Of a DNA stretch of 6,348 nt, positions 1-4,579 are shown one piece after another (the stretch's first letter is position 1; each line of letters starts with the position of its first letter). Position numbers and translations under genes: made by a program. This DNA comes from Treponema sp. (GTDB lineage: Bacteria; Spirochaetota; Spirochaetia; Treponematales; Treponemataceae), in the NCBI GenBank assembly GCA_016296655.1, contig JAEDIW010000084.1, positions 1 through 6,348 on the forward strand, in the 5' to 3' direction. Below the pieces are notes generated by a model. The model was not told the DNA's origin. It worked only from the letters and a program-made list of their open reading frames with translations, and ran no database searches.

Positions 1-31
1 AATCAGTCCTTAAAATCAGCCTAGCTAAAGT

Positions 32-55
32 GTCCAATAATTGGGGTGCACTTCA
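32..55 (+). repeat. Dispersed motif with GTGCAC core, copy 1
   Basis: This stretch begins GTCCAA and ends GGGTGCACTTCA. It matches 2009-2032 at 20 of 24 positions counted by hand, with the variation confined to the six bases in the middle. In this copy the bases CCAAT-A-ATTGG (34-44) are self-complementary. The other copy forms the arm of the metI terminator. The left arm that would make a similar hairpin here is not present in the visible bases. It may be a dispersed intergenic repeat or part of the terminator of a gene to the left; the window is too short to decide. Confidence 0.5.
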
Positions 56-136
56 CTTTTGGGACAGCCCTTCCTTTTTTATGGGAGGCAGACTGACCTG
101 AAAAAAAGCCGATAAACCAGGCCCGTGCTGGACAGC

Positions 137-205
137 CTGCGCAGCAGTCCCGGAACGAAGCAAAGCGAAGTGCAGGGATGAGCCGCCAAGACGGCGAAGC
201 TGGGA
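137..205 (+). repeat. GC-rich structured intergenic element, copy 1
   Basis: This 69-bp stretch aligns without gaps to the reverse strand of 4524-4456, with about 54 of 69 bases identical by hand count. Conserved blocks are TCCCGGAACG (148-157) and AGTGCAGGGATGAGC (169-183). Three short pairings can be drawn: CTGC-GCA-GCAG at 137-147, TCCC (148-151) with GGGA (175-178), and GCCG with CGGC at 182-185/192-195. In the other copy the first and third stems keep their pairing by double changes. The element lies about 230 bp upstream of the forward gene and has the same orientation. It is either a REP-like dispersed repeat or a structured RNA/3'-UTR; its function is unknown. Confidence 0.6.
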
Positions 206-315
206 AGGACGGTTGCCGGACAAGTCCGCCCCAAAATACAAAGAATCAAGGCATGTTCCACTTAAAGCCTTGTCGCTGCAGTTTTTAATTTTTTGTTAAA
301 TCTTGAATACGACCG

Positions 316-345
316 GTCAAGGCACGCTTCGCTCAAGGCCTTGAC
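316..345. repeat. Inverted repeat, 8-bp arms
   Basis: GTCAAGGC (316-323) is complementary to GCCTTGAC (338-345), leaving a 14-base loop. The heptamer TCAAGGC is also repeated directly at 317-323 and 333-339. There is no T-run beside it on either strand, so it is not a standard intrinsic terminator. It could be a cruciform or a structured part of an upstream transcript. Confidence 0.45.
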
Positions 346-354
346 TCGCTCGTT

Positions 355-379
355 TTCAGGGGTTGTATTAACCCCTGAA
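355..379. repeat. Perfect 10-bp inverted repeat with 5-base loop
   Basis: TTCAGGGGTT (355-364) pairs perfectly with AACCCCTGAA (370-379) around the loop GTATT. On the forward strand it is followed by an A-tract rather than T residues. On the reverse strand it is followed by only four A and then GC-rich sequence, so it lacks the U-tract of a terminator in both directions. It sits immediately upstream of the A-rich tract and -35 box of the 438 gene. A regulator-binding site or a boundary hairpin is possible, but nothing identifies a binding protein. Confidence 0.5.
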
Positions 380-437
380 TAAAAAAAAAGAAAAAAGTGT
401 AGTTGACATTGACAGACTTTTTGCCGATATTTTAAGT
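380..437 (+). promoter_or_regulatory. Sigma70-like promoter with A-tract; predicts a leaderless start
   Basis: A consensus -35 hexamer TTGACA (403-408, directly repeated at 409-414) is followed after 17 bases by GATATT (426-431), matching TATAAT at four of six positions. An A-rich stretch at 381-396 sits where an UP element would lie. With usual spacing the transcription start falls on or next to A438, the first base of the ATG. No Shine-Dalgarno is present in the bases before that ATG. An alternative -10, TATTTT (428-433), has a less favourable 19-base spacer. Confidence 0.55.
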
Positions 438-1976
438 ATGGCAGATAAATTTTCAGGCAAAAGCTTTTTACAGCGCATTATAGACTCTTTTTTGGGTTCC
501 AGCGACCCGGAAGTCATAAAGAAAAAACATTTAAAGTCCATTGCAAAAGATTTGGCAAAGCAACATTCAAATTTTTACAAATTTTCTTCAGATGAAGTTC
601 AGCCGGCATTACCAAAACTTTTCTGGCAGATTTATAAAATCATTTCTCCAGCACAAACTTTTTTGCAGACACTCGCAAATCCTGCAACGCTAAAGAATCA
701 GCTTGTTACTTCATCACTTTCTGAAGCACAGCTTAATCTGGTTAATGAAATTTCAGAACAGGCAGTTCGTGATAAAGCTAAAACGGTGCCTGTTGAACAG
801 CTTACAGAACAAGTTCTGGCGCAGGTTGACCAGTTTGTTTCTAGTTTTGACATAGAAAAGGTAAATAGAATTGACAGCCTTTATACGACGTTGCAGAAAT
901 TTCAGGCTTTCTGTCTCTTTGACTATTATTTTTTCTTGAAAAAATTCTGTTCTGCAATCAAGGAAAAGGATTTTTCGGAAATGCCTAAATTTGACGCAAT
1001 TCCTTCCAAATACATTAAAGATGATTTGAAAGATTTTATTGCTGTGGCATGGGTTTTGGAACGGGATGCAGACTGGGCAGCACTTTTTAACTTTTTTAAG
1101 GAATGTCGTGGCATTGAACCAATTCAGGTACGTTCATGGCAGTCTTTGCTTTCCAAACTACAGAATTTTAAGAGGGACAGGTCTTTTGAAAAACTTATAA
1201 AACTTGCAGAAAAAGATCCTAATTTTGAAATGCCTGTTACTTCGCAGAATGGCAATGTTGTTGAACCTTTTATCGATAAAGTCAAGACGGAGGCTCAGCA
1301 GACACTTACAAAACTGCAAAGTGAAAAGAAAAAAAATCAGGTTGACAAGCTTTTGACTCAGCTTTTTGGAACGGAAGAAGTTTCATGGCTTAAGAATTAC
1401 ACAGAACGTTCAAATCCTGATTTTTTAAAGCACAATCTGCCGATTTTTGCATTCTGCCAGCCGCTTAACTATCTGAAAGCTTTTCTGCTTGATTTTGTAA
1501 AAGGAGAACTGCGGACTTTTTCTGATCTGGTTCTTATCCGCGGGCAATGGATTTCTTCTTCGCTGACAACACCGATGTCGGAAGCTTTCAATTATCTGCT
1601 TGAAGCTTCTACAAAAATTACTCAGTTTGATGAAAAAATGGCAGAAGATAAGGAAATCGGAATAAAAATAAAAACCCTCATGCCGAGAACTCTCAGGGAA
1701 AAAGATGCGTCAAACATAGCTTCAACTTTAATTGAAGATGCCAACGATGAAGCAAAGGGTTTTATAGTTGGAAGTACGCAGAATCTGGTCATAGTAGGCC
1801 GAACGGTAAAATCAATTCTGGAAGATTATGCAAAACTGCCCCGCGCAGAAATGATTATCAACTGGAAAGAACTGGAAAAATACGCAGAATTTCCTATTAA
1901 GGAAACTGGTGTGGAAATTTATAAAAAGATTTACCTGTTTTCACAGCTAATGCAGACAATGCTTGGCAAAAAATAA
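438..1976 (+). CDS. Conserved hypothetical protein, probably a spirochaete-specific family (DUF5312-like)
   Basis: This gene encodes a 512-residue, mostly helical, charged protein without a signal peptide or obvious membrane segment, so a cytoplasmic location is likely. I recognise no enzymatic motif. The sequence resembles the Treponema/spirochaete family of unknown function that I recall as DUF5312; this is from memory and needs a profile search. Aromatic-rich hydrophobic patches (around residues 155-170, FDYYFFLKKF, and 340-360) alternate with lysine/glutamate-rich stretches (around 285-305), suggesting a large helical scaffold. The ATG at 438 is the only reasonable start. No in-frame ATG lies between it and the upstream in-frame stop at 369-371, and the promoter places the transcript start at this codon. 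There is no Shine-Dalgarno. It is monocistronic and converges on metI. Its last codons and stop (1968-1976) lie within the U-tract of the opposing terminator. Coding status is near certain; function is unknown. Confidence 0.85.
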   Translation: MADKFSGKSFLQRIIDSFLGSSDPEVIKKKHLKSIAKDLAKQHSNFYKFSSDEVQPALPKLFWQIYKIISPAQTFLQTLANPATLKNQLVTSSLSEAQLNLVNEISEQAVRDKAKTVPVEQLTEQVLAQVDQFVSSFDIEKVNRIDSLYTTLQKFQAFCLFDYYFFLKKFCSAIKEKDFSEMPKFDAIPSKYIKDDLKDFIAVAWVLERDADWAALFNFFKECRGIEPIQVRSWQSLLSKLQNFKRDRSFEKLIKLAEKDPNFEMPVTSQNGNVVEPFIDKVKTEAQQTLTKLQSEKKKNQVDKLLTQLFGTEEVSWLKNYTERSNPDFLKHNLPIFAFCQPLNYLKAFLLDFVKGELRTFSDLVLIRGQWISSSLTTPMSEAFNYLLEASTKITQFDEKMAEDKEIGIKIKTLMPRTLREKDASNIASTLIEDANDEAKGFIVGSTQNLVIVGRTVKSILEDYAKLPRAEMIINWKELEKYAEFPIKETGVEIYKKIYLFSQLMQTMLGKK

Positions 1977-2027
1977 AAAAATGCACCTCCTAAAATTGAA
2001 CTTTATTTGTCCAACTTTAGGGGTGCA
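1968..2027 (-). terminator. Intrinsic terminator of the thioesterase-metN-metI operon
   Basis: On the reverse strand, TGCACCCCTAAA (2027-2016) pairs with TTTAGGAGGTGCA (1994-1982) to give a 12-bp stem with one bulged base (1988) and a 21-base loop. It is followed at once by seven T, one A and six T (1981-1968). This is a classic rho-independent terminator about 70 bp after the metI stop. Its T-run is the complement of the Lys-Lys-stop end of the convergent gene. In the forward direction the stem lacks a T-run, so it works clearly only for the reverse operon. Confidence 0.8.
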
Positions 2028-2032
2028 CTTCA
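2009..2032 (+). repeat. Dispersed motif with GTGCAC core, copy 2
   Basis: This is the second copy of the motif at 32-55, in the same orientation, with 20 of 24 bases shared (GTCCAA at the left end, GGGTGCACTTCA at the right). Here bases 2016-2027 form one arm of the metI terminator stem. The short palindrome CTTCATTTGAAG (2028-2039) overlaps its right end. Confidence 0.5.
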
Positions 2033-2099
2033 TTTGAAGAGCTTTTCCCAGCCTTTTTTATTGCAAAACTGCCAGCCTAATGGCTTTGCTGCCACCTCT

Positions 2100-2762
2100 T
2101 TAGCGGCGGGCCATCATTTTATTTGAAATTTTTGTGCCAATCAGCTGAATCAGCTCTACCATTACAAGAATTACAATTACAGCAGCAATCATTACTTCAG
2201 TGCGGAACCTCTGGTAGCCGTAGCGGATAGCCAGGTCGCCAAGCCCTCCGCCACCGATTGCACCGGCCATTGCAGAATAGCCAATCAGATTGATTATTGT
2301 CAGGGTAATGCCGTCAACCAGGGACGGAAGGGCTTCTGGCAGCAGAACTTTTACAATTATCTGCATGAGAGTTGAACCCATTGAACGTGCAGCCTGAACA
2401 ACTCCAGGGTCAACTTCTTTCAGGGCTGACTCAATTACCCTTGCAACAAAAGGTGCAGCAGCGATTGAAAGCGGCACTATCGTTGCTACAGTTCCAATGC
2501 TTGTTCCAATTATTATTCTTGACAGCGGAAAAAGCAGAATCATTAAAATGATAAATGGAAAAGAACGCAGAATATTTACGATTCTTGTTAAAATCTGGTT
2601 TAGTACAGGTTTAGGGGCAATTCCTGTTTCAGGATCCGTAACGCAAAGCAAAACCCCAAGCGGAAGTCCAAGCAGAACACTGAAAAATGTAGAAAGAAAA
2701 ACCATCAAAAGAGTCTGAACCGTGGCATCTGTTACAAGCGTAAATAATTTTTGAAAATCCAT
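2100..2762 (-). CDS. metI: Methionine ABC transporter permease MetI
   Basis: This is the inner-membrane permease of a MetNIQ-type importer for methionine; two copies would pair with two MetN. The 220-residue product matches the usual family length (about 217). About five hydrophobic segments are visible, roughly at residues 14-41, 60-82, 88-110, 150-172 and 187-210. The cytoplasmic coupling (EAA-type) loop is at residues 118-145, with AARSMG and the LLPEALP end. The MetI-typical GAIGGGGLGDLAIRYGYQRF is at 167-186. The ATG at 2762 is preceded by AGGAGA (2778-2773) at 10 bases. It lies 91 bp after metN, with an inverted repeat in the gap, and is followed by a strong terminator. No metQ follows, so the binding lipoprotein must be encoded elsewhere. 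Family assignment is strong; the exact substrate (L-Met, D-Met or a derivative) is inferred from family. Confidence 0.93.
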   Translation of the reverse strand: MDFQKLFTLVTDATVQTLLMVFLSTFFSVLLGLPLGVLLCVTDPETGIAPKPVLNQILTRIVNILRSFPFIILMILLFPLSRIIIGTSIGTVATIVPLSIAAAPFVARVIESALKEVDPGVVQAARSMGSTLMQIIVKVLLPEALPSLVDGITLTIINLIGYSAMAGAIGGGGLGDLAIRYGYQRFRTEVMIAAVIVILVMVELIQLIGTKISNKMMARR

Positions 2763-2807
2763 ATAAAGCTTATCTCCTGTAAAACTTTAGAAAAAAAATC
2801 AACATCA

Positions 2808-2851
2808 CTTTGAGACTGTTTCAAAATCAAAAGGCAAAAACAGTCTGAAAG
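2808..2851 (-). repeat. Imperfect inverted repeat between metN and metI
   Basis: CTTTGAGACTGTTT (2808-2821) pairs with AAACAGTCTGAAAG (2838-2851): 13 of 14 pairs, with one G-G mismatch (2812/2847) and a 16-base loop. It begins three bases after the metN stop. On the reverse strand a run of eight T (2798-2791) follows, but about nine bases away from the stem, so it is at best a weak terminator. It could stabilise the metN 3' end or reduce metI expression relative to metN. Confidence 0.5.
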
Positions 2852-2853
2852 GT

Positions 2854-3888
2854 CTACAAGGTTCTGTCACTTTCAGCGTCATGAACAGATATTCCCTGAG
2901 ATTTTAAATATTCAATGGCCTTGGCAACATCTTCTTGTTCGCCGCAAATATCTGTAACAAGCGAACCAACCTTGCTGCCAGGCAAAGCCTGAATACCGCC
3001 TGCACGAATATTGAATTCTACAGCAAACAAGCGCGACAGCCTGCTTAAAACAGGTTCATCGGTCTTTTCATTCTTAAATTTTAAAATATACTGTCCGCCG
3101 TTTTCTGACCATCGGACAAGTTTTCCGTCACGGTTTACAGAAGGCTGCTGAATATGCGAAAGAAAATCTTTTGTAACGTCAGACTGCGGCTCCATGAAAA
3201 TTTTTTCAACACTTCCCTGCTCTACAACCTGACCGTCATTTATAACGGCAACCTGACTGCAGGCATCACGCACAACTTCCATCTGGTGAGTAATCATTAC
3301 AACCGTCAGGTTCATTTTCTGCTGAATCTGGCGAATCAAATCAAGAATTGCATGCGTTGTCTGAGGATCCAATGCACTGGTAGCTTCGTCGCAGAACAGA
3401 ATGTCCGGCTGATTGGCAAGAGCACGGGCAATTGCGACACGCTGTTTCTGACCTCCAGAAAGCGTAGAAACAGGAGCATCAATTCGGTCTGCAAGCCCTA
3501 CAAGTTCAAGCATCTCAACAACTCTTGCTTTTATCTTGTCCCTGCTAACCCTGCATATTTCCATAGGATAGGCAACATTTTCGCCAGCTGTCCTGGAACT
3601 GAACAAATTAAAATTCTGAAAAATCATGCCGATTCTGCGTCGCCTCTTAATCAAATCTTTTTCAGAAAGATTGTCAACACGTTCATCACCATACCAGACT
3701 TCTCCAGAATCAGGTTTTTCAAGCAGACTGATAAGCCGCACAAGAGTAGATTTTCCTGCGCCGCTTTTTCCAATTATACCAAAAATTTTATTCGACGGAA
3801 TCGACAGACTCACATCTTGAACAGCCTTTACGACCAGACCGTCCTTGCCATGATAGGTTTTCTGCAAATTTTTTAATTTTATTTCCAT
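2854..3888 (-). CDS. metN: Methionine ABC transporter ATP-binding protein MetN
   Basis: This is the cytoplasmic ATPase that powers methionine import with MetI. Numbered from the ATG at 3888 (344 residues, close to the family's 343), it shows Walker A GKSGAGKST at 40-48, the Q-loop glutamine at about 91 (FQNFN), the ABC signature LSGGQ at 143-147, Walker B ILFCDEA at 163-169 and the switch histidine at 201 (ITHQM). Residues about 265-344 form the NIL/ACT-like C-terminal domain that senses methionine and inhibits transport. The conserved FNIRAG and GSLVTDICG stretches are visible. A GTG four codons upstream (3900) is in frame, but it lies inside the Shine-Dalgarno, so the ATG is preferred. The thioesterase stop is only 20 bp upstream, so the two are co-transcribed. 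No SAM riboswitch or other methionine-responsive leader is visible upstream. All key ATPase residues are present. Confidence 0.95.
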   Translation of the reverse strand: MEIKLKNLQKTYHGKDGLVVKAVQDVSLSIPSNKIFGIIGKSGAGKSTLVRLISLLEKPDSGEVWYGDERVDNLSEKDLIKRRRRIGMIFQNFNLFSSRTAGENVAYPMEICRVSRDKIKARVVEMLELVGLADRIDAPVSTLSGGQKQRVAIARALANQPDILFCDEATSALDPQTTHAILDLIRQIQQKMNLTVVMITHQMEVVRDACSQVAVINDGQVVEQGSVEKIFMEPQSDVTKDFLSHIQQPSVNRDGKLVRWSENGGQYILKFKNEKTDEPVLSRLSRLFAVEFNIRAGGIQALPGSKVGSLVTDICGEQEDVAKAIEYLKSQGISVHDAESDRTL

Positions 3889-3893
3889 AAGAT

Positions 3894-3901
3894 TCTCCAC
3901 C
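3894..3901 (-). promoter_or_regulatory. Shine-Dalgarno that decides the metN start
   Basis: On the reverse strand GGTGGAGA is followed by five bases and the ATG at 3888; the GGAG core (3898-3895) is six bases from it. The alternative GTG at 3900-3898 lies inside this site and has no ribosome-binding site of its own, so translation should begin at 3888 and not at 3900. Confidence 0.75.
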
Positions 3902-3908
3902 CGGCAAT

Positions 3909-4325
3909 TCAGTTCAAATCCCCGGCATCAGGTTTTAACCCCGGAACCAGAAATTCTTCAGGCAGGCGAGCAGGCTGCCCGTTTTCACTTTTTACGCTGC
4001 ACCAGGTTACATCCGCAACAGCACAAACCGTACCATCTTCTTTGCGCACAACCTGATGAATCGTTCCCGAAACTGCCCCCAGCTTTGTTGCAAAAACTTC
4101 TATTTTTAACTTATCGTCAAGAAATGCCGACGCCTTGTAATGAATGTCAACATGAGTTACATAAAGATAATATCCGGCTGCAACCGCACCCTTGTAGTCA
4201 AAACCAATCTGGTGGAGATATTCCATTCTGGCAAACTCAAGATAATTCAGGTAAACGGCATTATTTACATGACTGTATGAGTCACATTCGTAAGGGCGGA
4301 CAGTTAAATCAACATAATATTTCAT
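3909..4325 (-). CDS. Acyl-CoA thioesterase, 4-hydroxybenzoyl-CoA (hotdog-fold) superfamily
   Basis: This is a 138-residue single-domain hotdog protein of the YbgC/FadM-like 4HBT group, which hydrolyses acyl-CoA thioesters in the cytoplasm. The active-site segment is at residues 13-33: Asp15 (catalytic position), Ser-His19-Val-Asn-Asn and then YLNYLEFAR, matching the D-x-x-x-H-V-N-N-x-x-Y pattern. The central strand DIHYKASAFLDDKLKIEV (around residues 58-75) is also typical of the family. A longer version from GTG at 4346 adds seven residues. I prefer the ATG at 4325 because the conserved fold begins there and a -10 box lies over the intervening codons. There is no Shine-Dalgarno. It is the first gene of an operon with metN, 20 bp downstream. 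No tol-pal genes accompany it, so the classical YbgC context is absent and its substrate cannot be predicted. Confidence 0.88.
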   Translation of the reverse strand: MKYYVDLTVRPYECDSYSHVNNAVYLNYLEFARMEYLHQIGFDYKGAVAAGYYLYVTHVDIHYKASAFLDDKLKIEVFATKLGAVSGTIHQVVRKEDGTVCAVADVTWCSVKSENGQPARLPEEFLVPGLKPDAGDLN

Positions 4326-4363
4326 GCTTAGAGTATAATAAAACACAGGCTATTGGGCAACAA
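4326..4363 (-). promoter_or_regulatory. Promoter of the thioesterase-metN-metI operon; predicts a leaderless start
   Basis: On the reverse strand TTGCCC (4360-4355) is separated by 17 bases from TATACT (4337-4332), which matches TATAAT at five of six positions. The expected start is A4325, the first base of the ATG. An overlapping option, TTGTTG (4363-4358) with TATTAT (4340-4335) and also a 17-base spacer, would start about three bases before the ATG. Either way almost no leader remains. The six bases between the -10 and the ATG (CTAAGC) resemble those of the 438 gene (TTAAGT). Confidence 0.5.
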
Positions 4364-4397
4364 ATGTTTTTAACAAACACCTTCCAAAATACTTTTA

Positions 4398-4420
4398 AGA
4401 TATTTTTTAGAAAAATATTT
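4398..4420. repeat. AT-only palindrome upstream of the operon promoter
   Basis: ATATTTTT (4400-4407) pairs with AAAAATAT (4411-4418) around the loop TAG, extendable by one wobble and one A-T pair. It lies about 40-60 bases upstream of the -35 box in a very AT-rich stretch (4365-4428). It may act as curved or easily melted DNA, but such a simple sequence can arise by composition alone. Confidence 0.35.
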
Positions 4421-4455
4421 CTTTTTTGGACGGAACTGTTCTGAAAAACCAGCTT

Positions 4456-4524
4456 TCCCCACTTCGCTGTCTACGCAGCTCATCCCTGCACTACACTGCG
4501 TTACGTTCCGGGACGGCTACGCCG
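4456..4524 (-). repeat. GC-rich structured intergenic element, copy 2
   Basis: Read on the reverse strand from 4524 to 4456, this is the counterpart of 137-205, ungapped and about 78% identical by hand count. It keeps TCCCGGAACG and AGTGCAGGGATGAGC. Its first stem is CGGC-GTA-GCCG (4524-4514), where the other copy has CTGC/GCAG. Its last stem is GCTG/CAGC (4479-4476 with 4469-4466), where the other copy has GCCG/CGGC. It lies 55-124 bp after the acidic repeat gene's stop and about 130 bp before the thioesterase ATG, co-oriented with both. Confidence 0.6.
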
Positions 4525-4543
4525 GTGGTACAATCTGGCGTAG
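4517..4543. repeat. 7-bp inverted repeat overlapping the structured element
   Basis: CTACGCC (4517-4523) pairs with GGCGTAG (4537-4543) around a 13-base loop. The hexamer CTACGC also occurs at 4471-4476 and in reverse orientation at 4567-4572, so four copies lie within about 100 bp after the acidic repeat gene. This stem uses bases of the first hairpin of the structured element, so the two folds would compete. No T-run follows directly, so it is not a standard terminator. Confidence 0.4.
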
Positions 4544-4579
4544 GTGCATCTGCAAACAGCTTCTGTGCGTAGAAAAATT

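Larger units (their letters stand above)
1..437. other. Intergenic region upstream of the 438 gene
   Basis: No convincing gene is visible in these 437 bases. The region holds a 24-bp motif also found after metI (32-55), a GC-rich element with a reverse copy near 4456-4524 (137-205), a short palindrome of two 5-base arms around AA (217-228), two inverted repeats (316-345 and 355-379) and a promoter with an A-rich upstream tract (380-431). The short reverse-strand reading frames at 53-261 lie over the GC-rich element, have no Shine-Dalgarno and look like chance translations. GC content is visibly higher at 100-235 than in the flanks. Confidence 0.7.

Noticed and set aside
120..235. tRNA or rRNA fragment in the GC-rich stretch
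   Set aside because: No T-loop-like sequence, anticodon arm or cloverleaf could be drawn; only short stems of about four pairs are visible.
53..261. Two short reverse reading frames (about 60 residues each)
   Set aside because: They overlap each other in different frames over the GC-rich repeat element and have no Shine-Dalgarno, promoter or recognisable domain; they look like chance translations of the element.
3154..3876. 240-residue forward reading frame opposite metN
   Set aside because: It is antisense to a clearly functional ABC ATPase and shows no family features of its own.
3898..3900. GTG start for metN, giving 348 residues
   Set aside because: The codon lies inside the GGTGGAGA site that serves the ATG at 3888, and the ATG gives the usual MetN length.
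3889..3908. SAM riboswitch or other methionine-responsive leader before metN
   Set aside because: Only 20 bases separate metN from the thioesterase, and the operon's predicted start lies at the thioesterase ATG, so there is no room for a structured leader.
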